Source of the DNA: Maniola hyperantus
Lineage: Eukaryota; Arthropoda; Insecta; Lepidoptera; Nymphalidae
DNA length: 64,000 nucleotides
Direction: 5' to 3'
NCBI RefSeq assembly: GCF_902806685.2
Contig: NC_048562.1
Coordinates: 4,796,520-4,860,519, forward strand
How positions within the stretch are numbered: position 1 is the stretch's first letter; every line of letters begins with the position of its first letter. Positions 25,977 through 37,309 of this stretch are shown here, piece after piece. The translations under genes were made by a program, and so were the position numbers. The notes below the pieces were generated by a model that was given only the letters and a program-made list of their open reading frames with translations, was not told where the DNA came from and did not search any database.

Positions 25977-26667
25977 TTAAATTAAATCTAAAACCTCATC
26001 GAGACCACCGCAGCGAGGCATTGTACCCAGGATGCTGGCAGCATTACCCCTTTGGATGGCCAAACTAATTCTTTGGCCAAGGTAGCTGCCAGCTCTCGGG
26101 TCCCCGGTTGACTCGATAACTCTTTTCGCAATTTCTTCAAAAAGAGCTCGAGCCCCCGGGCCCCACGGCCCCAAGGTCTCCACACCAAAAGGCACGAATA
26201 CGAAGCTCCCATCGAGGTTTCATATTTGCGCCTTTTGGCCTGTTCGGCGCTGATGGCCGCTGCACCCGCCATAGAGGAGGTCGCCTGAATGTGGGATGCA
26301 GCTAAAGTGTCTACACAAGTTGCATCCCAAACAAGCGACCTGCCCATCTTCCACGGTACGAGCGTCATACCATCAGGTCTCTTGCCATCGCCACGTGCCA
26401 AGGCACATGGGCGGTGGCAAGGGACCTCCGGATGATGTCGTTAAGGGTACTATGGCGGGAGAAGCGACCAGCGCTTCTCGAACAGGAGAGCCCATGGTGG
26501 CCGAAGGCGTCAACGCAGTCACCGCAGTGGCAACGGTGAGGCTGGTTTATTGTGGCGCCAAGCTGATTATTAAATAGAGGGTCTTCCAAAATACGTGAAA
26601 TCCGCGTCCTTTGTTCTAACTGTAATATCAATTTTAAATTATCGATTAAACTAAAAAAGTGCGTCAT
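25977..26667 (-). pseudogene. LINE-derived C-terminal fragment (broken)
   Basis: On the - strand three open pieces in different frames line up as one degraded protein. The right piece has a Cys/His cluster ('HCGDCVDAFGHHGLSC'), the middle piece 'GKRPDGMTLVPWKMG' and the left piece 'PWGPGARALFEEIAKRV' with 'STGDPRAGSYLGQR'. This combination is the C-terminal part of a retroelement-associated protein family that is widespread in lepidopteran and mollusc genomes, recalled from general knowledge. At least two frameshifts separate the pieces, and no RT domain precedes it. A relic, not a gene. Confidence 0.6.
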
Positions 26668-26780
26668 TACGGTGTGACGTCACATTCCAGTATTTCATAG
26701 AACATCGCATACTAAGTGCGCGTTTTGACGTTTGATAAAAAGTTACTGATTTGACTAGTTGTCAAATACCGTTCTTTATT
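26568..26780 (+). repeat. ~210-bp repeat abutting the first Gα exon
   Basis: From 'aaatagagggtcttccaaaa' to 'gactagttgtcaaataccgt'. It is ~85% similar by eye to 28552-28770 in an intron of the same gene. It contains TGACGTCA. The Gα acceptor (26783-26784) follows immediately. Confidence 0.75.
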
Positions 26781-26796
26781 GCAGATTTAAGAAACT

Positions 26797-29700
26797 ATGC
26801 GCATTCTGCCCTGCATGAAGAGCTATAATGAAGATGAATATAACTCCAAACAGATCGACAGAGAAATCAAACTGTGGATCCGGTCTTACAACGAGGTAAT
26901 TACTAATTATTTAACTACATGCATTATTTCACTAAAAAACCGGCCAAGTGCGAGGCAGGCTCGCGCAACGAGGGTTCCATAAAACAGTCGTGTTTTTTCG
27001 ACATTGTGCACGATAATTCAAAAACTATGATGCATAAAAATAAATAAAACTCTGTTTTAGAATGCACAGGTGAAGACCTTTCTTGCGATACCCCATTTGA
27101 TATAGTTATCTTACTTCGAAAATTTAAAATACTAATTATTAGTTCATGACCACAGTTTAATTTTTTTTGTTATGTGTTGTGACCAATTCACGGTTTTCAG
27201 ATTTTTCCCCAAATGTCAGCTATAAGACCTACCTACCTACCAAATTTCATGATTCTAGGTCAACGGGAAGTACCCTGTAGGTTTCTTGACAGACCGACAG
27301 ACAGACAACAAAGTGATCCTATAAGGGTCCGTTTTTCCTTTTGAGGTACGGAACCCTAAAAATGAATGTTGTCGTTTTCAGGCCATCAAACTTCTTTTAC
27401 TCGGAACGGGAGAAAGCGGGAAAACCACCATTTTGAAACAAATGAGGATATTGCATGTGCAAGGATTCACTGCCAGGTAAGTGCTGAGTAGGAATAGATC
27501 TTCACATAAACCTATTAGAGAGAGAGCCAGCGCGTGCCAGACCGTTGTTATTTTATAAGAGGTGATAATTTCTCTGCGCATTGTCCCCAACCCCAACACT
27601 GGGAGGAACGTTTGTTTGGATCAAGGTGGCTTTGGGAGGTAAATAAAAGTGTAAAAATCTTACGTCAAAGTATAAAGTAATTTTTTTTTTACATTTTCTT
27701 CAGACACCCTTAAAACTTTATGGGTGTCTGTTCATGATAGGGGGACAATACGCAGAGAAACTTTCAGCATCGTACCGGAACGGCACGGCTTTGATACTGG
27801 TGTTTACTTCTAGATAAAGAAGCTTTCTAATGGTGAAAGAATGAGTAAATCAGTTCAATAGTCAGTGGCGGATAATTACAGCCTTAGTAGCCCAAGGCCC
27901 CATGCCATGTAGTAAGTAGGTAACGGCCGCCCCTTTCTCAGCATTCATCATAATTATATATAGACTACATAATGAATTTACTATATTGCCACCTTTTATC
28001 ATAACATCAGTGAATTTTTTGTCACGATTGGCCGCCCCCAAATATCTAGCCGCCCTAGGCCTGGACCTACTAGGCCTTAGGGCAAATCCGCCACTGTCAA
28101 TAGTTTCAGAGTTTAACGATTATTAACGATTACAAACAAACAAGATCTTCCCTCTTGATAATATTTTAGCGTAGATAAAAAAGTTAACATTTTATTTACA
28201 GCGAAAGAGCCCAAAAAGTCCAACACATAAGGCGGAACACGCACGACGCTATTTACGAGATTGTACGGAATATGTCCACGTTGAGCATTGCACTGCAGAA
28301 CCCTAAAAATATTCAATTACAACAGTTTATTTTGAAAATTGGTGCGGATGGACCTACGGAATACACAGAGGTATAAATCTAATTGTTGTTCTGTTTGTTG
28401 TGGGCTCTTCTCAGACCTGGCGCGTTTGGAACCCTCGTAGCTTTACTTTTAAGTTTAGGTAAGATTGGCTTATTAGGAATTCGAACCTAGGTAGGTACTC
28501 GTTATAATTGGGTATTTGCATACATCAAAAATAAATTATTTCTCAGTGAATATTAAATAGAGGGTCTTCCAAAATATGTAAAATCCACGTTCATGGTCAG
28601 TTTTAAGTGTAATAACCATTTTAAAATTATCGATTAAACTAAAAAAGCAGGCACGTCATTATGATGTGACATCACATTCCAGCATTTCATAGCATATCGC
28701 ATTCTAAGTGTGCGTTTTGACGTTTGATAAAATGTTACTGATTTGACTAGTTGTCAAATACCGTACCTATTTCTTTTTATTAACCGACATCAAAAAAAGG
28801 AGGAGGTTATCAATTCGACTGTATGTTTTTTTTTTTGGATGTTGTTACGCGATTACTCCGTCAATTATGAACCGATTTTGATGATTCTTTTTGTTTTGTA
28901 GGAATATACTTCCGAGGGTGGTCCCATTTAATTTGGTAAAGATTTGATGAATATCTTCGGAGATGGAGAACGGAACTCCTCAATTGATAAGAGTAAATTG
29001 CTCGCGATCAGTGTAATAGCTTTGTAAACAGTAGGGTTTTAACCAGTCATAGCATATTTTTAACCGACTTGAAAAAAGGAGAAGGTTCTCAATTCGAATG
29101 CATGTCTTTTTATATGTTTGTTACGCGATTTCTTCGCCAAATATGAACCGATTTATAATGATTCTTTGAAACAATAGGTTGTTAACCAGGCATATCATAT
29201 TTTAGTACGATGGGGCCACTAAAAATTGTAAAATAAAAAAAATTCAAAAAAAACGGTTTTTATTTTTTTGAATTTTTTTTATACTGTTTTACACTACCTT
29301 TAGTACGCGATACACTACCTTGTGTACCTTGTGATACACTACCTTTAGTACGCGACTTTAGTCGTAGTTAGTGTATCGTTCGAATCCCGAGTGACACAAA
29401 CTATATATTTTTTTTTTTTTGAAAAAAAATGAATACTGTGGCTGCATGGCCATATATATATAAAATATATATAAAACTAAAAAGTAATATGCCTACTTTT
29501 TAGTTTTGGTAGGGCACTTCTGTTTTAAATTATTTTAATTTTGCTAATATTTTACTTAATTGGTTTTTTTTATTTTTTTTATAGGATTATTTCGACCACG
29601 TCAGAGTGCTATGGAAGGACGCCGGAGTGAGGGAATGTTTTAAAAGATCCAACGAATATCAACTGATTGACAGCGCAGAATAGTTAGTCATGTTTTGATC

Positions 29701-32700
29701 AAAGTAATTTTAATAATAACTTACATACATTTTTCATAGGTACCTTTATTTCAGCGAATATTCAGTCTAAATTAACATATTAGTGCCATCTGTTGTCAAG
29801 TGTCTAAAACATTAAATTAGCGCCCTCTTTAATTCAGTTGATATTAACTATAGTTATGGTACTTCATCAGAATTTTCCGTAGTAGTTTGGTAAACTGTCA
29901 ATAGATGGCGTTGTTTACTTTGTTTTATTTTTATCTTGTTTGATTATTTATTAATTTTTCAAGATTTTTCAGTTTCTTGGACCGTATAGATTTAATAGCT
30001 AAATCGGATTACATGCCCTCAGATGCAGATATATTACGATGTCGGCAGAAAACTACGAGCATACAGAAAATTGAATTCAAAGTTAAGGTACCTACCTATC
30101 TAAATAATTTAAATTTTTAACAGAATCTTAGTAAAATACCTAACAGCAAATAATTATAATGTAGCTATGTAGCATAACAGCTGGCTAGGCTAGCTTTAAG
30201 TTTTATTGTAATATTTTCATATTAAAAAAAAAACAGCTGCTTATATAATAATAATATTATGTATTATTAAACTTTTAATTCCTTAGGTTCCAAAATCTAT
30301 GCACGGAGGTGTCCAACAATTTTGGATGTTCGATGTTGGTGGTCAGAGAGGTGAAAGAAAGAAATGGATACAAGTAAGAAATATAATTACAAAAATATCT
30401 AAAAAATAATATTTAATTGTCTGAGTTAACTAAGTAATTGATTTTTACAAAAATTGCTTCGCTAAGGTACCTACTTACCTACATTCTTTTTCGTAGGTAA
30501 CTTATAATTTAATATTGCTAAAAAAGGACGGCACATGAATAGACTTTTTAAATGACACGCTCGCGACTGGCAGCTAACGTCACGAGGTTTGACAGCTCTA
30601 AATTAAACTTAAAAAACTGTCAAAATATTTCTGTCCTTTTCATCTTATATCAGTAAGAAGAGGATGCGAATGCTCTAAAATTTAGTTGTGCTCAGAATCA
30701 GTACCAATGTTTGACTTCGCTAATATATTCCGCAGGTATTTGAGGGTATTCACGCAATATGGTTCCTAGTGGCATGCAGCGATTTCGATCAAACTTTGCG
30801 TGAAGACAACACGCAGAACCGGCTCAAGGAATCGCTTGTTTTGTTTGAAGACGTTTGGCACAGCAGGTGAGAAATTACATCATCATCAAACTCATCGCCG
30901 GCGCACTACTGAGAACGGCTGTTTCAGAATAAAAAGGTTTTGGCCCATAATCTACAAAGCTAACTAAGTTAAGTACGTATACCTATTGGCAGATTTCACA
31001 CACCTTTCAGAACATTATGGAGAACTCTAAGGCCTGCAGGTTTCCTCACGATGTTTTCCTAGTCATAATAAATTAATCCATCATCATCATGATCAAACCA
31101 TCGCCAGCTCACTAAGAGCGCACCTCTCAGCCGGATAGCCCAGTGGTCAGGACGTCCGCCTCCTAATCGAAGGTCGGGGGCTCGATTCCGGGTACGCACC
31201 TCTAACTTTTCAGAGCTATGTGCGTTTTAAGTAATTAAATATCACTTGCTTTAACTGTGAAAGAAAACATTATGAGGAAACATGCATGCCTGAGAGTTCT
31301 CTTAAGGTGTGTGAAGTCTGCCAATCCGCACTTGACCAGCGTGGTAGACTATGGGCAAAACCCTTCTCACTTTGAGAGGAGACCCGTGCTGTAGTGAGCC
31401 GGCGATGGGTTGCTCATGATGATGACGATGGAGTATGGATTATAGGTAACTAGATGATGCCCGCGACTTCGTCCGCGTGGATTTGGGTTTTTAAAAATTC
31501 TGTGGAAACTCTTTGATTTTCCGGGATAAAAAGTAGCCTATGTCCTTCCTCGGGATGCAAGCTATCTCTGTACAAAATTTCGTCAAAATCGGTTGAATGG
31601 AGGGGCTGTGAAAGGCTAGCAGACACAGACAGACACACTTTCGCATTTATAAGATTAGTATGGACTAGCTTATGCCCGCGACTTCGTCCACGTGGATTTC
31701 ACCAATTTCAAACCCCTATTTCACCCCCTTAGGGGATGAATTTTCAAAAATCCTTTCTTAGCGGATGGCTACGTCATTATAGCTATCTGCATGCCAAATT
31801 TCAGCCTGATCCGTCCAGTAGTTTGAGCTGTGCGTTGATAGATCAGGTCAGTCAGTCACCTTTTCCTTTTATATATTTAGATTAGTAAACTAAGAGGTAT
31901 TTTTTCTAGATTTCTCATAGACGCGGGTATAATCGTGTTCCTCAACAAACAAGACATCCTGGAGTGGAAGATATCGCAGGGGCGCAGCATCGCCCACTAC
32001 TTCCCGCAGTACCACCAGTTCGATTCCCCGGGCGACGAATACACTAAGACAAAGTTATTTATAAGGAGCTTGTTCGCTGTAAGTACCTACAGGTCACTCT
32101 GTATTCCCTCACTCCCATGAATCATAGGCTGATTTTATGGCAATCCGATACTACCAAAGATGAGGCGAAGGACCGACGAATTTACCTACATATATTCTTG
32201 GCTGTAACAAAATGTTTTCTATTAAAAAAACCGGCCAAGTGCAAGTTAGACTTGCACAACGAGGGTTTCGTTCTACAGTCGTATTTTTTCGACATTTTGC
32301 ACGATAAATCATTATGATACCCCACTTGGTATAGTAATCTTACTTTGAAAATTGTAAATACTATAATTATTTGTTCATGAACACATTTTTTTGTGATGTA
32401 ACCACATATTCACGGTTTTCGGATTTATTCCTTCACTTGTTCTATAAGACCTACGTACCTGCCAAATTTCATGACTCTTGGTCAACGGGAAGTACCCTAT
32501 TTGTCTGTTTCTTGACAGACAGACTACTAAGTGATCCTATAAGGATTCCGTTTTTCCTTTTGAGGTACGGAACCCTAAAAATGATTTTTACACACCTGCA
32601 ATATCTTTTTTTGAAAGACCTTTCAAACAACGAAGAGTTTTCTGCAATCAATTCGAAATTTTAAAAAAAACTCCTAGGTAGGTACTGCTATTTCATAGTT

Positions 32701-32955
32701 TTACTTTTAAGTTTTCACTTTTGGTAGCAGGCTTCATTGAATGCCAATTTTTTTCAGGAACAAACTAAGAAAAAACACGAACGTCGTAAACTAACCGCTT
32801 CAGCAGAACGCTTCGTTGTTATGGAGGCGAGTCGCACGCGCGAGTGCTACTTCCACTTCACGACCGCGACTGACACGGACAACGTGCGCACAGTGTTCCG
32901 AGACGTGCACCAGATCATACTGACGCACCATCTCAGCAGCATTGGCGTTTATTAA
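26797..32955 (+). CDS. Galphaf: G-protein alpha subunit, Gαf-like (Gs-related), 386 aa
   Basis: GTP-binding switch that would couple a membrane receptor to an intracellular effector. Nine exons: 26797-26895, 27382-27476, 28202-28370, 29585-29682, 29973-30087, 30287-30373, 30736-30866, 31910-32078 and 32758-32955. All phases agree. Motifs: P-loop GTGESGKTT (residues 41-49; usual GAGESGKST), switch I LRCRQKT with Arg178 and Thr181, switch II DVGGQRGER (208-216) with catalytic Gln212, NKQD (277-280), and TTATDT (356-361; usual TCATDT). The helical domain ('VQHIRRN', 'AIYEIV..MS', 'RSNEYQLID') follows the Gs pattern. The length fits the family (350-400). It lacks the Met-Gly myristoylation start. 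Cys6 could be palmitoylated. The C-terminus ends SSIGVY instead of the Gs YELL, so receptor coupling may differ. Start: first ATG after an acceptor, with TAA in frame just upstream. Gαf (Drosophila Gα73B) is the best fit; a divergent Gs is the alternative. Confidence 0.88.
28552..29400 (+). repeat. Repeats in the third Gα intron
   Basis: 28552-28770 is the second copy of the 26568-26780 repeat. 28780-29250 is repeat P ('ccgacatcaaaaaaaggagg'), itself partly duplicated at 29061. 29285-29360 contains short direct repeats of 'tacactacctttagtacgcg'. Confidence 0.6.
30880..31885. repeat. SINE T1 copies, R1 and R2 in a Gα intron
   Basis: T1 reverse at 30880-31060, T1 forward at 31128-31430, R1 at 31448-31668, R2 at 31665-31885. 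They fill nearly all of the intron 30867-31909. Confidence 0.7.
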
Positions 32956-33230
32956 ACGATTTCTTATAGCTACACGTGTTTTATTCCTAATTACAACTGG
33001 CATGCATTTGTGAGTTACAACTTACAATAGTTCGAAATCTGAATTAATTTTATACATGCCATCTTACTATAAGCAACGCCATCTGTTGTCAAGTACAAAA
33101 CAGTACGGACAACGACATCTTGAGTGGAATAAATGAACTTAAATTAATAAAACTTGGAATAAATAACTAATTAAACTTGGAATAAATAAATGAAGAAATT
33201 ACAATCCTCGTCAATTTACCCTGTCTGAAT
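32956..33230 (+). terminator. Gα 3' UTR with polyadenylation signals
   Basis: AATAAA-containing words occur at about 33128, 33150 and 33175-33190. The precise site cannot be chosen from the sequence. Confidence 0.4.
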
Positions 33231-33394
33231 TTCATAAACAACGCCATCTCTTGCGGAGTAGATAAACTGGGCCAAATAACGGTTCTTAACAATGTTCTGG
33301 CATTCTAATCCCGGACAGCACTTTCTCTGAAAGTTAGAGTAAATGTTATAACGCATTTCCCAGCGATAAAAAACTGATTATGTTGTGGTGATCA

Positions 33395-33850
33395 CTAAAA
33401 AACCAGCCAAGTGCGAGTCAGACTCGCGCAGCGAGGGTTCCGTACGGCAGTCTCGTTTTTCGTCATTTTGCACGATAAATCAAAAACTATTATGCATAAA
33501 AATAAAAATAAATCTGTTTTAGAATGTACAGATAAAGCCCTTTCATAATATGATATCCCACTTAGTATAGTCATCTTACTTAATTGAAAATAAGCCTACC
33601 TACTAATTATGTGTTCATGAACACATTTCAATTTTTTTTGCGGTTTAACCACAAATTCACGGTCTTCGGATTTATTCCTTTACTTGTGCCATAAGACCTA
33701 AGTACCTACCTACCAAATTTCATGATTCTAGGTGAACGGAAAGTACCCTATAGGTTTTCTTGACAGACACGACAGACGGACAGACAGACAGACAAATAAC
33801 AAAGTAATTCTATAAGGGTTCCTTTTTTCCTTTTGATGGAGCCTAAAAAC
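33395..33850 (+). repeat. Family A repeat
   Basis: Near full-length copy from 'aaaaccagccaagtgcgagtc' to 'tccttttgatggagcctaaaa', with (gacag)n near 33765-33800. Confidence 0.7.
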
Positions 33851-33988
33851 TTATAATTGGCTGGTAACCTGATCATATACCTAACAGGTACCTGATGGTC
33901 AGTGGCGTGCACAGAGTTTGAGGCCAGGGTAGGCATTAGTTAGGTAGGAACCTGTTTACTGGCAGGCTATAATGGGAAATGAGCATTA

Positions 33989-34470
33989 AGGTGACGCAGG
34001 ACGCTCGACCGAAATTGGCAGCGCCCGTGGGTAACATGTTTGCTTTTCACTTGACATTGTATGAGAAAGTTGAGAGGCACGATGATTTTCACCGAAATCA
34101 AGCGCGTAAAAAGGGTTTAGGAAAAGTATTTTTGGGAAAAAACTGCTGAATTTATGTTTGCAAAGTAAAGTTATTTCAACTAATGAATAAATAAACTACG
34201 TCTAATGATAAATTGTTTTAGAATTTTCATATCCCTAATCTCATTTATTTACGCCCAAAGTTGACATTAATTTAGTGTTTAAATAGGAATCTTTTGAGGC
34301 TCGTAACTTTTAAATCAATATTTCTTTCAATGTTTTATGTATCAATAAACCTAGATAAAGACGAGATAAATCGATATAATTCTTAGTTTTGTGCGTACAA
34401 TATCGAATATTGTTGTAATTTCCCTCCTACGTTTGTATGAAGAAAGCACTGAACTGAGTCCCCTTAAGCT
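33989..34470 (+). repeat. Left arm of a 480-bp inverted repeat
   Basis: Reads 'aggtgacgcaggacgctcga' through 'gaactgagtccccttaa'. The reverse complement lies at about 49697-50180, near-identical. The pair flanks the histone cluster and LINE, 15.2 kb apart. Confidence 0.85.
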
Positions 34471-34544
34471 ATTACAACTGGGGTAAGCAGTGTATTTATG
34501 CCTCTATGACCTGCACGCCACTGCTGATGGTATATTTTTTATTC

Positions 34545-34945
34545 CGGCTGACGTCAAAATGACGTCATTTCGATGTTAATGAGACATGGTTCCAACGCAC
34601 AACAGACGAAAACGTTTAAGTGCGGAAACCAGCCCAGAATGAAGAAAGAAAGAAGACATGGTTCCAGCGCATTAGCAATTTGCGGGACTTACCTACCTAA
34701 ACATGACAGGTCGAGATGGCAATCGAGGTATGAGCCGGGGAGACGCCCCGCACACCCGCACGCCATCTGTGCCGGGGTAGTGCGGGGGCTGTGCGAGCCG
34801 TCCCCACCCCGATTGCCACCTCAACCTGTTGCGTACTATGCTAGGTACCTACCGAAAGGATTTTTGAAAATTCAACCCCTAAGGGGGTGAAATAGAGGTC
34901 TGAAGTTTGTGTAGTCCACGCGGACGAAATCGCGGGAATAAGGTA
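34545..34945. repeat. CRE-MITE, GC-rich MITE G, R2 fragment
   Basis: 34545-34700 is a CRE-type MITE, 34695-34850 a G family copy with 'gccccgcacacccgcacg', and 34853-34945 a reverse R2 piece. The open frame 34573-34890 spans these repeats and is rejected. Confidence 0.65.
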
Positions 34946-34972
34946 GTATTAATTAAAACAAGAACAGTTTTT

Positions 34973-34988
34973 GGTCCTCAAAAGGACC
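34973..34988 (-). promoter_or_regulatory. Histone 3' stem-loop of H2B
   Basis: On the - strand GGTCCTTTTGAGGACC, a 6-bp stem and 4-nt loop, matches the SLBP-type histone hairpin. It lies 238 nt beyond the H2B stop, farther than the usual 25-60 nt. Confidence 0.7.
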
Positions 34989-35225
34989 ATTGTTATAAAT
35001 CCTTTTCATTAGTTAATACTGAATCATATTCGTAGTCTCGCAGATAACAATCTTCATAAAATTAAAATATTTATGCTTCTAACATGGCTTCCATCTTCTT
35101 CAAAAAACATTATAATTATTCACTATTCACTGGGTATTCTCCATTGTTCGTAAAATAGGTACATAATTTAACTATCCTACATAATAACATCGCTTGTAGC
35201 TCGACGCCCGCTAGATGTTTCCGAA

Positions 35226-35633
35226 TTAATTCCTGTTTGCATCATAATCCACGCTCCTTTGATACATCCGCATGGCTTTCATGCCTTCAATGTTCGCATG
35301 TCGGGCCAGTTCTCCGGGTAGGAGCAGTTTAGTAGCACTACTTATTTCTGTATCGCTCATAGTGTTTTTTTTCGCGTAAACCGCCAGTCTTCCCGCTTCC
35401 GTGGCGATTTTTTCTATCATATCATTGACGAAATTGTTCATAATCAGCATCGATTGACGAGATATGCCTATTTGGTTCTCCCTTCCGTCATTCAGCGAAC
35501 GCAGCACTTTGAACAGATAAATACCGAAGCTTTGATAATTCTTCTTCTTCTTACTTTTCTTAGTAATCGGTTTGGTGAGAACTTTGTCTGGTTTCTCCAT
35601 CGTCGTAGGTTTCTTTGCAGCCTTTGGCGCCAT
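35226..35633 (-). CDS. H2B: Divergent histone H2B variant (135 aa), intronless
   Basis: Core histone of the nucleosome, pairing with H2A. The fold is clear: 'IYLFKVLRS' (α1), 'GISRQSMLIMNNFVNDMIEKIATEAGRLAVYAKKNTMSD' pattern (L1-α2-L2, here named by its ends), 'LLLPGELARHANIEGMKAM' (α3-αC). Differences from canonical insect H2B: a 4-residue longer α1-L1 turn (NDGRENQIGIS where HPDTGIS is usual), an unrelated basic N-tail with KKSKKKK, and a C-terminus ending YQRSVDYDANRN. The residue aligned with the ubiquitylated Lys120 (AVTKYTS) is Met (AMRMYQR). TATA-like CTATATAA on the - strand at 35693-35700. Stem-loop at 34973-34988. Divergent to H4, 1.2 kb of repeats between. Confidence 0.9.
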   Translation of the reverse strand: MAPKAAKKPTTMEKPDKVLTKPITKKSKKKKNYQSFGIYLFKVLRSLNDGRENQIGISRQSMLIMNNFVNDMIEKIATEAGRLAVYAKKNTMSDTEISSATKLLLPGELARHANIEGMKAMRMYQRSVDYDANRN

Positions 35634-35692
35634 CTTTTTGAATTCTGTATTTTTTTAAACTTTCATCAAGCATTCGTTTTAAATGTGGCATG

Positions 35693-35700
35693 TTATATAG
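35693..35700 (-). promoter_or_regulatory. TATA box of the H2B variant
   Basis: CTATATAA on the - strand, about 60 bp upstream of the ATG, fitting a 30-nt leader. Confidence 0.55.
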
Positions 35701-35867
35701 AAAATGCTTGTCTGGTAAAATGTACTACTGGTACGAGCGAAAAATTTACACGGGCCAATACATACAGAACACATACAATAAATACAGAATTTATTGAAGA
35801 AATGCCTTGCTATTTATTTTCTAACAAAACTGACTGCTTTATGCAATTATTTCGATCATAAAATTTT

Positions 35868-36566
35868 TAAACCGGCCAAGTGCGAGTCGAACTCACGCAG
35901 GAAGGGTTCCATACCATTATTTATAAAAACGAGCAAATAAAATACGTTTGTTGTATGGAAGCCGCCTTAATTATTTATTTTATTCTGTTTTTAGTATGTG
36001 TTGTTATAGCGGCAACAGAAATACATCATCTGTGAAAATTTCAACTGTCTAACTATCACCGTTTATGAGATACAGCCTGGTGACAGACGGACAGACAGCG
36101 GAGTCTTAGTAATAGGGTCCCATTTTACCCTTTAGGTATGGCCAAGTGCGAGTCAGGCTCGCGGACGGAGAGTTCGTACTTCAGTTGTATTTTTTCGAAA
36201 TTTTACACGATAAATCAAAAACTATTATGCATAAAAATAAAAAAATAATCTGTTTTAGAATGTACAGGTAAAGCCCTTTCATACGATACCCCACTTAGTA
36301 TAGGTAGTCATCTTACTTTGAAAATTGAAAAACTAATTATTTGTTCATGACCACATTTTAATTTTTTTTATAATGTAACTACAAATTCTCGGTTTTCGGA
36401 TGTTTTCTTTTACTTGTTCTATATCAACCTATCAAATTTAATGATTCTAGGTTAATGGGAAGTACACTATAGGTTTTCTTGATAGACGGACAGACAGACA
36501 AACAAATAGACAACAAAGTCATCCTATAAGGGTTCCTTTTTTCCTTTTGAGATACGGTACCCTAAA
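35868..36566 (+). repeat. Two family A copies between H2B and H4
   Basis: 35868-36150 (start 'aaaccggccaagtgcgagtc', truncated) and 36137-36566 (end 'ccttttgagatacggtaccc'). From 36567 to 36820 unique AT-rich promoter-side sequence. Confidence 0.65.
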
Positions 36567-36824
36567 ACATTATATTTAACTTAAGTACAATGCATTAACT
36601 TAAAATAACTATGTATCGAAGTTTAGAATGACGTAATATTATGATTTCTATATAATGTACAAATGTTATATTTTGCAATGCCCTGACGGGGCTTCATGTT
36701 GTAATATTGTAATATTATATATGTTATGATGTAAGACATGAATGCAAATAAATAAAGAATAAAGAATAGAATTAAGTAAACTAAACATTTTTTAAACTAC
36801 CCACAATTAAAAACGCAACTGGTC

Positions 36825-36832
36825 TATAAATA
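36825..36832 (+). promoter_or_regulatory. TATA box of H4
   Basis: TATAAATA 46 bp before the ATG; with a start ~30 bp downstream the leader would be about 20-25 nt. Confidence 0.65.
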
Positions 36833-36877
36833 GAAGTCACGCATCCTCACCTTACCAGTTTCCGTTTAGCCACCAAG

Positions 36878-37189
36878 ATGACAGGACGCGGAAAAGGCGT
36901 TAAAGGCTTGGGCAAAGGAGGCGCAAAACGTCACAGAAAAGTCCTCAGAGACAACATCCAAGGCATTACCAAACCTGCAATACGGAGATTGGCCAGAAGA
37001 GGAGGTGTCAAGAGGATTTCAGGGTTAATTTATGAAGAAACTCGAGGAGTTTTGAAAATATTTTTGGAGAATGTAATCCGCGATGCAGTAACTTACACGG
37101 AGCATGCGAAAAGAAAAACTGTGACAGCCATGGACGTTGTCTATGCTCTGAAACGGCAAGGAAGAACTCTGTATGGATTCGGTGGATGA
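36878..37189 (+). CDS. H4: Histone H4 (103 codons + stop), two substitutions
   Basis: Core histone H4, intronless. Identical to canonical animal H4 except Gly7 to Val, between the acetylatable Lys5 and Lys8, and Val60 to Ile in α2 (numbering without the initiator Met). Tail lysines 5, 8, 12, 16 and 20 are all present. TATAAATA lies at 36825. A perfect histone stem-loop follows at 37292-37307, and an AATAAA at ~37217 lies between. The coding sequence is AT-richer than typical S-phase histone genes. G7V is notable because H4 is almost invariant. Confidence 0.95.
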   Translation: MTGRGKGVKGLGKGGAKRHRKVLRDNIQGITKPAIRRLARRGGVKRISGLIYEETRGVLKIFLENVIRDAVTYTEHAKRKTVTAMDVVYALKRQGRTLYGFGG

Positions 37190-37291
37190 ATAAGTATTAT
37201 AAAATGATTAGGGAGGAATAAAGTCTAATTTTAAATATTTAAATAATTTGATATTGATGTTTAATTAATTTATTACACAGAAAAAAAACAA

Positions 37292-37307
37292 GGCCCTTTT
37301 CAGGGCC
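37292..37307 (+). promoter_or_regulatory. Histone 3' stem-loop of H4
   Basis: GGCCCTTTTCAGGGCC, a perfect match to the SLBP hairpin consensus, followed by 'gcaaagattcc', which resembles the purine-rich downstream element. It lies 103 nt after the stop. Confidence 0.85.
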
Positions 37308-37309
37308 GC

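Noticed and set aside
25988..26577. Overlapping frames on both strands as host genes
   Set aside because: They match one degraded retroelement-type protein split by frameshifts on the - strand.
34573..34890. 105-codon open frame
   Set aside because: Composed of CRE-MITE, GC-rich MITE and R2 sequence.
35454..35861. 135-codon + strand frame
   Set aside because: Antisense shadow of the H2B gene.
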